Under the pieces are notes generated by a model. The model saw only the letters and a list, made by a program, of their open reading frames with translations. It made no database searches and was not told the origin of the DNA. From NCBI GenBank assembly GCA_022820665.1, contig JAJEFB010000036.1:124001-188000 (forward strand): a DNA stretch of 64,000 nt. The letters are read 5' to 3'. The DNA comes from Anaerolineae bacterium. Its GTDB lineage: Bacteria; Chloroflexota; Anaerolineae; Aggregatilineales; Phototrophicaceae. Position numbers and translations under genes: made by a program. The stretch's first letter is position 1, and each line of letters opens with the position of its first letter. Below, one piece after another: positions 43,492-52,656 of the stretch.

Positions 43492-45051
43492 ATGACCCAA
43501 CCCAATATCCTCTTCATCGTCTCCGACCAGCATAACGCCAAGGTCCTCGGCCACAAGGGGCGCCCGGATGCCCAGACGCCGCACCTGGACCGCATGGCGC
43601 GCGAGGGCTGCCGCTTCGACAACGCCATCACCCAGAACCCCATTTGCACGCCCAGCCGCGTCTCCTTCCTCAGCGGTCAGTATCCCCACAATCACGGCTA
43701 CTACAGTTTGAGCGGACCCAACCCCGGCGGGCTGCCAAATATCTTCGGGCACTTTCGCTCAACCGGCTATTTCACCGCCGCCATGGGCAAGATCCACTGC
43801 CCGCAATACTGGGTAGAAGACCAATGCGATGTCTTCCACGAGAGCAATTCCTGGCAGGCCGGCAGCGTCGTCGGGCGCTCGGCCGCCTATACGCGCTTCT
43901 TGCGTGAACGCGGCCTGGAGCATTTGGAAGATCATATCCTGCTGCCGGAGTTCGGCGCGCGCGGGCGTCAAAGCGTCGAGGGTCGCCCAAGCCCGCTGAA
44001 ATTCGACGAATCGCAAGAGGGCTGGCTGGCGGACACCGCTATCGAGACGATGCAACAGGCAGCGTCGCGCGAGCAGCCCTTCCTGCTGCACGTCAGTTTT
44101 CCGCGCCCGCACCAATGCACGACGCCCTGCCGGGAATTCTGGGATCTCTACAACCCGACGCAACTGAGCCTGCCACCCAATGCCGACTATGACCTCGAGG
44201 CAGCGAAGAAAGCCCCGCATATGATCGCGTCGGCGCGGCGCTGGCGCGAAAGCGACTGGCAGCTATTCGAGCCAAAGACCTTTGAAGCGGGGCGAATGCG
44301 CAAGCTGCGCGGCTACCTCGGCGCTGTCAGTCAGGTGGACGCGGCGGTTGGCAAATTGCTGGATTACCTGCGAGGGAGCGGACAAGCCGAAAACACCATC
44401 GTCGTCTACACATCGGATCACGGCGATTACGCGACCGAGCACGGCATCATGGAAAAGGCGCCGGGCATCTGCAGCGACGCCATAACCCGCGTGCCGCTGA
44501 TATGGTGGGCGCCGGGGCGGATTAAAGCTGGCGGCGCGGTCGACGACATTGTCGAGTTGGTGGATATCTCGAATACGCTCTGTTCCTTGGCGAACATCGA
44601 CCTTATGGAGACGAGCGACGGGCGCGACATCTCGCGCTTGCTCGCTGGCGAGCGGAGCGCGGATGAGCGCATCGGCGTCACCGAATTCGCCTGGAGCAAG
44701 AGCATCCGCAAGGGTCAATTTCGGCTGGTGCATTATCCACAGGCGATGTTCCCGGAGGCATATCCGGACGGCTTCGGCGAATTATACGATCTGGCGGCCG
44801 ATCCCTGGGAAATGCGCAACCGCTATTTTGACGCCGAATATTCAGATCTTGTGGCAGGGTTGCGCGCGGATTTGCTGGAATGGCTGATCACCTCGACTCG
44901 TCCGCGCACGGTCAGCGGCGTCAACTCGTCGCGCTTTGATACGCCGGAACTGAATCAGCAGCGGATACAGCGCTATCAGACCGTGGTCAATCACGATGGC
45001 AAAATTAATCCGAAACTGCTGCGTTCGGCGAAGAACAAAAATTACTTGTAG
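43492..45051 (+). CDS. Sulfatase (arylsulfatase/choline-sulfatase family)
   Basis: A 519-residue sulfate-ester hydrolase. The formylglycine signature is C-T-P-S-R from Cys52, followed by V-S-F-L-S-G. Calcium ligands start with S-D-Q-H near residue 12, and a later T-S-D-H-G-D supplies D-H. It needs a formylglycine-generating enzyme or other maturase, not seen here. It has no signal peptide, so it likely acts inside the cell on imported sulfated sugar. It ends 10 bp inside the convergent LacI gene. The usual alternatives, phosphonate monoester hydrolase or choline sulfatase, cannot be ruled out. Confidence 0.9.
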   Translation: MTQPNILFIVSDQHNAKVLGHKGRPDAQTPHLDRMAREGCRFDNAITQNPICTPSRVSFLSGQYPHNHGYYSLSGPNPGGLPNIFGHFRSTGYFTAAMGKIHCPQYWVEDQCDVFHESNSWQAGSVVGRSAAYTRFLRERGLEHLEDHILLPEFGARGRQSVEGRPSPLKFDESQEGWLADTAIETMQQAASREQPFLLHVSFPRPHQCTTPCREFWDLYNPTQLSLPPNADYDLEAAKKAPHMIASARRWRESDWQLFEPKTFEAGRMRKLRGYLGAVSQVDAAVGKLLDYLRGSGQAENTIVVYTSDHGDYATEHGIMEKAPGICSDAITRVPLIWWAPGRIKAGGAVDDIVELVDISNTLCSLANIDLMETSDGRDISRLLAGERSADERIGVTEFAWSKSIRKGQFRLVHYPQAMFPEAYPDGFGELYDLAADPWEMRNRYFDAEYSDLVAGLRADLLEWLITSTRPRTVSGVNSSRFDTPELNQQRIQRYQTVVNHDGKINPKLLRSAKNKNYL

Positions 45052-46085
45052 CTGTCGATGCGACGCGTCGATTCACGCAGGACTAACTCGCTGTAAACCA
45101 CCGATTTGTAGGGTAGCGTGTTGCGCCCTTCGATAATGTCGTGCAATTTTCGCAGAGCAAGCACACCGATCTCGAATTTGGGAATTTGCACTGTTGTCAA
45201 TGGCGGGCGGGAGAAAGCGCTCTCCCTCGTATTGTCGATGCTGGCTATAGAGATATCCTCCGGAATGCGCAAGCCGAACTCACGAATCGCTTCCATAGCG
45301 CCGAGCGCCGTCTTGTCGCTGATTGCGATGACAGCGGTGGGCGGATTGTCGTCACTGCCAGCGAGGATTTCGCGCATCTGCATATAGCCCTTCAGCGGAT
45401 GTCCGCGAATCGGCTCCGGGAGCCAGGCTTCCGGCACACTCAGCTTGCGTTCGGCAAGAGCCGCCAGGCAGCCCCGTAAGCGGTCGACCAGGCTGCTGTA
45501 TTTGGTTGGACCCCTCAGCACGGCGACGCGCCGGTGACCAAGATCGAGAACATGGTTGGTTATCTCGTAACCGGCGTAAAAATTGTCGCCTAAAACACAT
45601 GACAGTTTGGCATCGCTAATGTGAGATTCTATCAACACGATCGGCAAGGTCGGGGATACTAGCTCCATTATCGCCGCAGGCCTAATATCTCCATCGTTGG
45701 CAATTACCAAACCGGAGATTTGCTTCAGCGGCGACAAGCGATCCCCAGCCACGCTATGCGCCTCGCGCTTAAAGACTGAAAGCGCGAGTTGATAACCTAG
45801 CTCATCGGCTTCGGCTTGAATGCCGCGGATGATATCGCCGTAGAAGACATCGCTGATGGCGGGAATGGAACTCTCTTCGATCATGAATCCGATGGTCCGC
45901 ACCGGCTCAGACGCGCGCCGACCGCCCGACTTGACCACATAATCCAGCTCGCCGATAACTTGACGCACTCGCTCGGCTGTCTTGCGGGAGACGCCAGGCT
46001 TCTCATTAACGACCATCCAGACTGTCGATAGCGATACATCAGCGGCTCTCGCCACATCACGCATATTTGCTTTTGTCTTCGTCAC
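45042..46085 (-). CDS. LacI family transcriptional repressor
   Basis: A 347-residue regulator. The N-terminal helix-turn-helix reads MRDVARAADVSLSTVWMVVN (residues 8-27), followed by a hinge helix and a periplasmic-binding-protein-like sensor domain (I-G-F-M-I-E-E-S, PTAVIAISDKTALGAM, S-I-A-S-I-D-N-T). The start is a GTG with GGAT upstream; an ATG at codon 8 would cut into the DNA-binding domain. It is divergent from the arabinofuranosidase. Two copies of TGTTTA-N-TAAACA lie between them, so it probably represses both itself and the sugar genes until an inducer binds. Confidence 0.92.
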   Translation of the reverse strand: MTKTKANMRDVARAADVSLSTVWMVVNEKPGVSRKTAERVRQVIGELDYVVKSGGRRASEPVRTIGFMIEESSIPAISDVFYGDIIRGIQAEADELGYQLALSVFKREAHSVAGDRLSPLKQISGLVIANDGDIRPAAIMELVSPTLPIVLIESHISDAKLSCVLGDNFYAGYEITNHVLDLGHRRVAVLRGPTKYSSLVDRLRGCLAALAERKLSVPEAWLPEPIRGHPLKGYMQMREILAGSDDNPPTAVIAISDKTALGAMEAIREFGLRIPEDISIASIDNTRESAFSRPPLTTVQIPKFEIGVLALRKLHDIIEGRNTLPYKSVVYSELVLRESTRRIDSYK

Positions 46086-46114
46086 AATATCCAGCTTTCA
46101 TCGTGTTCGGATAA

Positions 46115-46127
46115 TGTTTAATAAACA
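46115..46127. promoter_or_regulatory. Candidate LacI-family operator, site 1
   Basis: TGTTTA-A-TAAACA: exact 6-bp inverted arms around one base. It lies 30 bp from the repressor start and upstream of the main plus-strand promoter. A second site with the same arms lies 118 bp away. Confidence 0.65.
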
Positions 46128-46153
46128 CCTTGCTTATTTGTAGTAGAACATGT

Positions 46154-46181
46154 TTGACTTATCGAGAAAACGGGTTATAAT
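46154..46181 (+). promoter_or_regulatory. Near-consensus promoter of the arabinoside operon
   Basis: TTGACT at 46154-46159 and TATAAT at 46176-46181 with a 16-bp spacer. Expected start near 46188, giving a leader of about 130 bases that contains operator site 2. Confidence 0.75.
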
Positions 46182-46232
46182 AACGAATCAAACAAGGTAA
46201 TAGCAAGCATATGAAAGACAGCAATTATAATC

Positions 46233-46245
46233 TGTTTACTAAACA
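46233..46245. promoter_or_regulatory. Candidate LacI-family operator, site 2
   Basis: TGTTTA-C-TAAACA: the same 6-bp arms as site 1. It lies about 45-57 bp downstream of the predicted transcription start, where a bound repressor would block elongation or loop to site 1. Confidence 0.65.
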
Positions 46246-46317
46246 TAATTGTAACGCAAATAATCCCGCTTGCCAGCGACAATTTGATAGATTCAGCGGA
46301 TAGGCGACAGGACCAAG

Positions 46318-47787
46318 ATGAACCATATCAAACTGGACCCCGAACGGCAAATCGGCCAGATCAACCGAGATATCTTCGGCGGCTTCGCCGAGCACCTGGG
46401 ACGCCATATCTATGGCGGCATCTATGAACCCGGCTCTCCACTGGCGGACGAGAACGGATTTCGAACCGACGTACTGGAAGCCGTCCGGCGTCTGAAAATG
46501 CCCCTCATCCGCTACCCCGGCGGCAACTTTGTCTCCGGTTATCGCTGGCGCGATGGCGTGGGACCCAAAGCCGAGCGGCCGGCGCGGGTCGAGCTGGCAT
46601 GGGAAGATATCGAGAGCAACCACTTCGGCACCGACGAGTTTGTGGCTTGGTGCCGCGCCTTGGATACAGAACCCTACCTGGTGGTCAACGCCGGTGATGG
46701 CGATATGCGCGAAGCCCGCGACTGGGTGGAGTACTGCAATAGCCGGTCCGATAGCGCCCTGGCGAACATGCGCCGCGCCAACGGCTTCGACGCGCCGCAT
46801 AACGTGAAATACTGGGGCATAGGCAACGAAGTCGACGGCCAGTGGCAGATCGGGCACAAGACGCCGGACGAATACGCGCGTACGTACAAGGAGTTCGCCA
46901 AAGTCATGCGCTGGGTGGACCCGTCCATCAAACTGATCGCGGCGGTCTCTTCGGGTTGGCGCTATCAGCCAGTTGAACGAACACAGCTCCTTTTTGAGCA
47001 GGCTTCCGACTTTCTCGATTATCTATCGCTTCACTGGTACGTCGGCAATCCAGAAGACGACTACGAAAAATACATGACGCTCTCCGAGTTTTTTGAAGCG
47101 AGTATTACCGCTTTCGAAGGCTTGATTGCGGCGATGCGGCAGCAGTTAAGCATGGAGAGACCCGTACACATCGCCATCGACGAGTGGAACGTCTGGTATC
47201 GGGCGCGGGGAAATACGCGCGAAGAGCGCAATAACCTGGAGGAACGCTACAACCTGGAAGACGCGCTGGTGGTGGCCATGCACTTCAACGCCTTCATACG
47301 GCATTGCCGCTCGGTGCAGATGGCGAATATCGCGCAGATCGTCAATGTCATCGCGCCCATCTTCACGGACGAAGAAGGCTTGTTCCTGCAGACGATTTTC
47401 CACCCCTTTGAACTTTACGCCAGCAACTGCGGCGATATCGCCCTGGATGTCTTTTGGACGGGCGATACCTTCTCCGGCGGCGATTTCACCGGCGTCCGCA
47501 CGCTGGATGTTTCGGCGACGATTGATGCGGCGGGCGAGAAACTGAGCCTGTTCGTCGTCAATCGCAGCCAGACGGAGACGCTGGAGACAAAGATATCGCT
47601 GGCTGACGCGAGTTTCGCGGGCAATGTGTCGGTGTCGGTCGTAAATGGGCCAGATATTAAAGCGGAGAATTCATTTGAGCAGCCGGAGCAAGTTACGGCG
47701 GCGCGGCGCGAGGCGCGCGCGCAAGGCAGCGACTACGTCCACTGCTTCGAGCCGCACTCCGTTACTGCTCTGATATTTGATTTGTAG
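46318..47787 (+). CDS. abfA: Alpha-L-arabinofuranosidase, GH51
   Basis: A 489-residue intracellular enzyme that releases L-arabinose from arabinan, arabinoxylan or arabino-oligosaccharides. The acid/base glutamate is Glu171 in W-G-I-G-N-E-V-D-G and the nucleophile is Glu289 in H-I-A-I-D-E-W-N-V-W-Y. RYPGGNFVSGYRWRDGVGP and the C-terminal beta domain match GH51. No signal peptide, so it acts on imported oligosaccharides. First gene of the operon that continues with the AraN/P/Q-like transporter. GH51 also includes endoglucanases, but the catalytic context favours arabinofuranosidase. Confidence 0.93.
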   Translation: MNHIKLDPERQIGQINRDIFGGFAEHLGRHIYGGIYEPGSPLADENGFRTDVLEAVRRLKMPLIRYPGGNFVSGYRWRDGVGPKAERPARVELAWEDIESNHFGTDEFVAWCRALDTEPYLVVNAGDGDMREARDWVEYCNSRSDSALANMRRANGFDAPHNVKYWGIGNEVDGQWQIGHKTPDEYARTYKEFAKVMRWVDPSIKLIAAVSSGWRYQPVERTQLLFEQASDFLDYLSLHWYVGNPEDDYEKYMTLSEFFEASITAFEGLIAAMRQQLSMERPVHIAIDEWNVWYRARGNTREERNNLEERYNLEDALVVAMHFNAFIRHCRSVQMANIAQIVNVIAPIFTDEEGLFLQTIFHPFELYASNCGDIALDVFWTGDTFSGGDFTGVRTLDVSATIDAAGEKLSLFVVNRSQTETLETKISLADASFAGNVSVSVVNGPDIKAENSFEQPEQVTAARREARAQGSDYVHCFEPHSVTALIFDL

Positions 47788-47879
47788 TATAGAGTTATTT
47801 ACACTCGGAGGAGGGGTCTAACGAAGAACTTTGCAAGTCAAACCACCGCGTCCGAAAATTTTCAGGAAGAGGTAACGTA

Positions 47880-49190
47880 ATGTCAAAGTTAAGACTTATC
47901 ACGCTGGCGCTGGTCGTAGCGATCGTGCTTGGTTCCTTCGGCATGGCGCTGGCGCAAGACACTACCGAACTATCGCTTTGGGTCTTCGTCGACCGGCACG
48001 GCCTGTACATGCAAAACGCAGCCGAGCGCTGGAACGAAGCGCATCCCGACCGCCCGATTGAGATCGTCTACGAGCAGATCGACTACACGCAGATGCACGA
48101 CAATTTGCTGGCGTCGCTGCTGGTTGGCATGGGCGCGCCCGATCTGGCTGATGTCGAGATCAAAAAGTTCGCCACTTTCACCAAAGGCGATATTCAATTC
48201 CTCCCGCTGAACGAGGTCATTGATCCCTACCGCGAGGAAATCATCGAGTCGCGCCTGGCGCCCTACACCGCCAATGGCAACAACTACGGCATCGATTATC
48301 ACCTGGGCGCCTTCGTCATGTATTACAACACCGGCATCCTCGAAGAAGCCGGCGTCGATGTTGACAGCATTACGACCTGGGACGATTACATTGCCGCCGG
48401 TCAACAGGTCACCCGAGACGCCGACGGCGATGGCGAGATCGATGTTTACATGGCGAGCATCGAGGTCACTGATATCTTCTCGGCTTATGCCTTAATGTTG
48501 ATGAACGGCGGCGGCACCTATAGCGCCGATGGCGAGATCATCCTCGAGAGCGAAGCCAATATCGAAGCCCTGCAATTCCTGCAGGATCTGGTGCACGTAC
48601 ATGGCATCGCGCGCCCGGCTTCCGGCGGCGGGCATCACTCGCCCGATCACTTCATTGATCTGGTCGAGGGGCGCATCGCGTCGCTGTGGATGCCGCAATG
48701 GTACATGACGCGCTACCCCGACAATATGGCCAGCGCCCTGGCTGACGTGGCGGTGGTCCGCCCAATGCCCGTCTTTGAAGAGGGTGGCTATACCACGACC
48801 ATGGGCGGCGGCACCGGTACTGCCATCACCAACCAGATTGATCCGGACAAGATTGCGCTGGCGGCTGAGTTCCTGACTTTCGCCAAACTTACCTACGATG
48901 CCAACGTCTTGCTCTGGACTGACCTGGGCTTCGACCCCATGCGGCTGGATGTCTACGATGACGAAGCGCTGCTGATCACCATGTCCGATTTCAGCGGCGA
49001 GATGCCTTTCATCCACATCAAAGCCGGCTTGGGCAATGTAGCGCCGGAATACACTGGTCCCTTCTATCCGGAAATGGCCACCATCTTCCAGACCACGGGT
49101 CTCTACGATTTGATTGAGAATCAAATGGACCCGGCAGAAGTCCTGGCCAACGCCGCTGAAGAACTGCGCGCGATGGGCGCCGAATTCTAA
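47880..49190 (+). CDS. Extracellular sugar-binding protein (AraN-like)
   Basis: A 436-residue family-1 binding protein. Signal peptide MSKLRLITLALVVAIVLG...ALA, no lipobox. The mature part has WVFVDRHGLYMQNAAERW, the hinge Y-G-I-D-Y-H-L-G-A-F and a D-A-D-G-D-G-E-I-D loop. Its place after a GH51 arabinofuranosidase points to arabino-oligosaccharides, as for AraN of Bacillus. An AGGAAGAGG lies before the ATG. A hairpin follows the gene before the permeases, consistent with higher expression of the binding protein. Confidence 0.88.
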   Translation: MSKLRLITLALVVAIVLGSFGMALAQDTTELSLWVFVDRHGLYMQNAAERWNEAHPDRPIEIVYEQIDYTQMHDNLLASLLVGMGAPDLADVEIKKFATFTKGDIQFLPLNEVIDPYREEIIESRLAPYTANGNNYGIDYHLGAFVMYYNTGILEEAGVDVDSITTWDDYIAAGQQVTRDADGDGEIDVYMASIEVTDIFSAYALMLMNGGGTYSADGEIILESEANIEALQFLQDLVHVHGIARPASGGGHHSPDHFIDLVEGRIASLWMPQWYMTRYPDNMASALADVAVVRPMPVFEEGGYTTTMGGGTGTAITNQIDPDKIALAAEFLTFAKLTYDANVLLWTDLGFDPMRLDVYDDEALLITMSDFSGEMPFIHIKAGLGNVAPEYTGPFYPEMATIFQTTGLYDLIENQMDPAEVLANAAEELRAMGAEF

Positions 49191-49203
49191 GCTGAGTACC
49201 TAC

Positions 49204-49234
49204 GGGGCAGGTATCGTATGGAGACGCCTGCCCC
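49204..49234 (+). promoter_or_regulatory. Intra-operon stem-loop after the binding-protein gene
   Basis: GGGGCAGG (49204-49211) and CCTGCCCC (49227-49234) form a perfect 8-bp GC stem with a 15-base loop. No T-run follows, so it is more likely an mRNA-stabilising or partial-attenuation hairpin than a full terminator. Confidence 0.5.
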
Positions 49235-49279
49235 ATCTCTCGGCTGATTTGCCAATTGCTGTATCCTGACGGAGGCAGT

Positions 49280-50200
49280 GTGCTCGACATAGTCAAACTA
49301 TCCCACCGTTACATCACTTGGTTCCTGCACCACAAGAAGGTGGTGCCGCTGGTCTTTTTGGCGCCATTCTTGATCGTCTTCCTAGTCTTCAAAGTTTATC
49401 CCGTCATCCTGGCGATAATCATGAGTTTCCAGAACTTCCAGGGCATCAAGAGCCAGGACTGGGTCGGGTTCACCAATTATGAAAATGTATTTGAATTAGT
49501 GCGCTTCAGTCAAGCGCTCACCAATACGACCGTCTATACCATCGGCACCTTGCTGGTCTTGATACCGCTGCCGCTGGTCCTGGCAGTGCTGCTGGATTCA
49601 GGACGGGTCATCGCGAGTACGGTTTTCCGAGTCTTGATCTTTTTGCCGGCGCTGACATCGCTGGTGGTGGCGGGAACGGTCTTCCGGCTGATACTGGCGA
49701 AAGATGGTTTCCTGAATTTATTCCTGGAAGGCGCGCTGGGCATGGATCGCTTGCGCTGGCTGGAAGTATCGGAGTTGGCGCTGCCCTCTTTGATCTTGAT
49801 CGCGACCTGGCGCTGGACCGGCATGAACATCCTCTACTTCAATTCCGGTCTGGTCAATATCCCGAGCGAACTGTATGAATCCGCCGCCATTGACGGCGCC
49901 AGCCCCTGGCAAATGTTCCTGCGCATCACCTTGCCCATGCTGCGTCCAACAACTTTCTTTGTGGTCGTGCTCAGCATCATCGGCGGCTATCAAGTTTTCG
50001 TCGAACCCTTCATCTTGTACGCCGGGGGCGCTGGACCCGGCGACGGCGGCTTGACACTCGCCTTGCTGATTTATCGCACAGCATTCACCTCGTTCAATTT
50101 CGGCACGGCCGCGGCTATGGGTGTCATCCTCGCGCTGATCATCTTCATCTTTTCGCTAATTCAGTTTCGTTTCTTCGGTGTCTTAGGAGGTGAAGATTAA
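49280..50200 (+). CDS. Sugar ABC transporter permease (AraP-like)
   Basis: A 306-residue permease with six predicted helices. Markers: F-L-A-P-F-L-I-V-F-L-V-F-K-V-Y-P, the EAA loop L-Y-E-S-A-A-I-D-G-A-S, and FVEPFILYAGGAGPG. The GTG at 49280 is preferred because GGAGG lies just before it; a TTG at 49256 would place that ribosome site inside the gene. It pairs with the next permease, 3 bp downstream. The substrate is inferred to be arabino-oligosaccharide from the GH51 gene. Confidence 0.88.
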   Translation: MLDIVKLSHRYITWFLHHKKVVPLVFLAPFLIVFLVFKVYPVILAIIMSFQNFQGIKSQDWVGFTNYENVFELVRFSQALTNTTVYTIGTLLVLIPLPLVLAVLLDSGRVIASTVFRVLIFLPALTSLVVAGTVFRLILAKDGFLNLFLEGALGMDRLRWLEVSELALPSLILIATWRWTGMNILYFNSGLVNIPSELYESAAIDGASPWQMFLRITLPMLRPTTFFVVVLSIIGGYQVFVEPFILYAGGAGPGDGGLTLALLIYRTAFTSFNFGTAAAMGVILALIIFIFSLIQFRFFGVLGGED

Positions 50201-50203
50201 ACC

Positions 50204-51073
50204 ATGACTGCCACCCAATTCATTAATCCGGGGAAACTGGGCGCGCGGCGGCAATCTCGCCTGACAAAATGGCTCATGTTCGCGCTCTTCGTCTGCCTGG
50301 CTATCGTCTTCATATTCCCCCTCTATTGGATGGTCGTCAGTTCCCTGCGGCCCGAAGGGCGAATCTTCGTCGATGCTATGGAGATTATTCCCAGCGCCCT
50401 GTCGCTGGATACTTATCGCCGACTTTTTGAAGAAGAGCCTTACGGCATCTGGTTCGTCAACTCGATCACGCAGACCGGCGGTTACGCTTTCATGGGTGTA
50501 TTTCTGTGCACGACTGGCGGTTATGCTTTGGCGAAATTCCGCTTCCGTTATCGCAATCTCCTTTTCATCTTGATTCTCGTATCACAGATGATTCCCTTTC
50601 ACCTGTTGATCGTCTCGCTTTTTCTGATGATCATACAGATGGGTATGGCGGAGACCTATCAAGGCGCCATCGTCCCGCTGGCGGCGTCGCCCATAGGTAT
50701 TTTCTTCATGCGACAATATATGCTGGCAATTGATGATGAAATGCTAAACGCCGCGCGGGTGGACGGCGCCAGCGAATATCAGATCTTCTGGCACGTCGTT
50801 TTGCCTAATGCGCGTCCAGCCATCGCCACGCTTCTAATCCTCTTCTGCATCGAATACTGGAATAACTTGCTCTGGCCCCTGATCGTCTTCCGCAAACCCG
50901 AGAACTTTCCGCTCGCGGTCGGTATCAAGCGGCTCATTGATCAATACCGACAACAGTACGATTTGACTATGGCTGGCTCGACCCTCGCCACCATACCGGT
51001 CATCATTTTATTCTTCTTCCTGCGTCGCCAAATTATGGAGGGGCTTGCCACCACCGGTACGGGCATCAAGTAG
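50204..51073 (+). CDS. Sugar ABC transporter permease (AraQ-like)
   Basis: A 289-residue permease. Markers: F-P-L-Y-W-M-V-V-S-S-L-R, G-G-Y-A-L-A-K-F-R-F-R, the EAA loop M-L-N-A-A-R-V-D-G-A-S-E-Y and the end Q-I-M-E-G-L-A-T-T-G. It completes the importer with the preceding permease and the binding protein. An AGGAGG lies before the ATG, inside the end of the previous gene. The ATPase must come from elsewhere, as in Bacillus, where MsmX serves several sugar importers. Confidence 0.9.
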   Translation: MTATQFINPGKLGARRQSRLTKWLMFALFVCLAIVFIFPLYWMVVSSLRPEGRIFVDAMEIIPSALSLDTYRRLFEEEPYGIWFVNSITQTGGYAFMGVFLCTTGGYALAKFRFRYRNLLFILILVSQMIPFHLLIVSLFLMIIQMGMAETYQGAIVPLAASPIGIFFMRQYMLAIDDEMLNAARVDGASEYQIFWHVVLPNARPAIATLLILFCIEYWNNLLWPLIVFRKPENFPLAVGIKRLIDQYRQQYDLTMAGSTLATIPVIILFFFLRRQIMEGLATTGTGIK

Positions 51074-51180
51074 CAATTGACGATCGCTTCCGGATACAAG
51101 CGATACTTTCTTCCTGAAAAGCCCCCTTGCACGGCATAGCGCACAGGCGAGCCCATCCATTCCCCCAGGAGACATCGATT

Positions 51181-52656
51181 ATGAACTCGCCCATCGTCCT
51201 TGGCATTGATCTGGGCACCCAAGGGCTCAAAGTCGTCGCATTTGATGTGGCGAACGCGCGGGTGCTGGGCAGCGTCTCGGCGGCGGTCGAGAATCTGACG
51301 CCAGCGCCCGGTTGGCTGGAACAAGAACCAAACCAGTGGTGGGCGACGCTCTGTCGGCTTGCGCGCGATTTGACAGCCGCGAAAGATATCCCGACAGAAT
51401 CCGTAGTCGCGATCGGACTCTCCGGCCACATGCACTCGATTGTGCCGCTGCGCGCGGACAAAAGCGTCGCGCACAATTGCATCGTCTGGGCGGATACACG
51501 TTCACGCGAGCAGGCGCGGCGCATCAGCGCGGCGGCAAGCTCCGCGCTATGGAATCCGTCGATCGCGCCCTACAGCCTCGCCAAAATCCTCTGGCTTCGC
51601 CAGAACCGACCTGAGCTTTTCGACGAGATCGAGCACATCCTGTGGCCGAAGGATTACTTGCGCTACCGACTGACGGGAAAGATCGCGACGGAATACGCCG
51701 ACGCTTCAGGCACGCTGATGTGGGATTTCGCCGCGCGCGCTTGGGACGAAGACCTGCTGGCGGATTTCGAGCTGTCTTCCGACCTGCTTCCCGATGCGCG
51801 CGCATCGAATGAGGCGGCCGGTACGCTTTCAAAAACAGCCGCCGAAGACCTGGGCTTTTCGGTCAACACTGTCGTGGCTTACGGTGGCGGGGACTGCGCC
51901 TGCGCGGTCGTCGGATCGGGCATACCGGACTCGGATACTTTGCTGATTAACGCCGGTACCGCAGTTCAAGTCATTGAAATGCGAGAAGAGCCGAGTCCCT
52001 ATGATCGTGACGCCGGTGTTCGCTATCTCTTTGAACTCGGCGTCGAGGGCAGAACATTCGCCATCGGCGCGCTCAATAGCGCCGGGCATTCGCTGGAATG
52101 GTGGCGTCGGTTGTTGGACGAGCAACTGACCTATGCCGAATTCGATGCGCTGGCGGCGGATGAGACGCCAACGCCGGAGGGTCCGATTTTCCTGCCCTAC
52201 CTTCAGGGCACGGGCACACCGCATCTGCTCGATGGTTCCTACGGCAGTTTTGTCCAGCTATCGGCGACTGCGGACCAGAGCGCGCTGACCCGCGCGGTGA
52301 TGGATGGCGTTGCCTTCGGCATCAAGCACTGCGCCGAAGCGCTGGTCAAGGACGGTGATCTGTCCGCCAAGAAGATCCTCTTCACAGGCGGCGTGCCCAA
52401 AAGCCCGTTGATGCGGCAGATCCTCGCCAACGCCTTTGACGGAGAGGTCCGCTTCCGCTCCTTTTCCGATATGTCGGCTTTGGGCGCGGCTGCCCATGGC
52501 CTTGTCGCTGCGGGGTTGGCGCCGGATGCGCGGACATGGTTGGCTGAATTCGACTACGGCGAAGGTCACGCAAAGGAGTCGCCCGCGCTCCGTGAACGAT
52601 ACACGGTCACTTACGAGCGCTACAAGAAGTGGGCGGCTCGCATCACTTCAGCCTGA
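51181..52656 (+). CDS. FGGY-family sugar kinase (xylulokinase-like)
   Basis: A 491-residue two-domain kinase. The N-terminal phosphate motif is L-G-I-D-L-G-T-Q-G-L-K. The sugar site is seen in GLSGHMHSIVPL and W-A-D-T-R, then ILWPKDYLRYRLTG. The C-terminal ATP domain has F-T-G-G-V-P-K-S-P. The G-H-M-H and W-P-K-D-Y pattern is xylulokinase-like, so it may phosphorylate D-xylulose. A role on L-ribulose is possible because the operon is arabinose-related. No isomerase or epimerase gene is adjacent. The ATG at 51181 has AGGAG upstream. Its stop abuts the convergent MpaB-like gene. Confidence 0.85.
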   Translation: MNSPIVLGIDLGTQGLKVVAFDVANARVLGSVSAAVENLTPAPGWLEQEPNQWWATLCRLARDLTAAKDIPTESVVAIGLSGHMHSIVPLRADKSVAHNCIVWADTRSREQARRISAAASSALWNPSIAPYSLAKILWLRQNRPELFDEIEHILWPKDYLRYRLTGKIATEYADASGTLMWDFAARAWDEDLLADFELSSDLLPDARASNEAAGTLSKTAAEDLGFSVNTVVAYGGGDCACAVVGSGIPDSDTLLINAGTAVQVIEMREEPSPYDRDAGVRYLFELGVEGRTFAIGALNSAGHSLEWWRRLLDEQLTYAEFDALAADETPTPEGPIFLPYLQGTGTPHLLDGSYGSFVQLSATADQSALTRAVMDGVAFGIKHCAEALVKDGDLSAKKILFTGGVPKSPLMRQILANAFDGEVRFRSFSDMSALGAAAHGLVAAGLAPDARTWLAEFDYGEGHAKESPALRERYTVTYERYKKWAARITSA

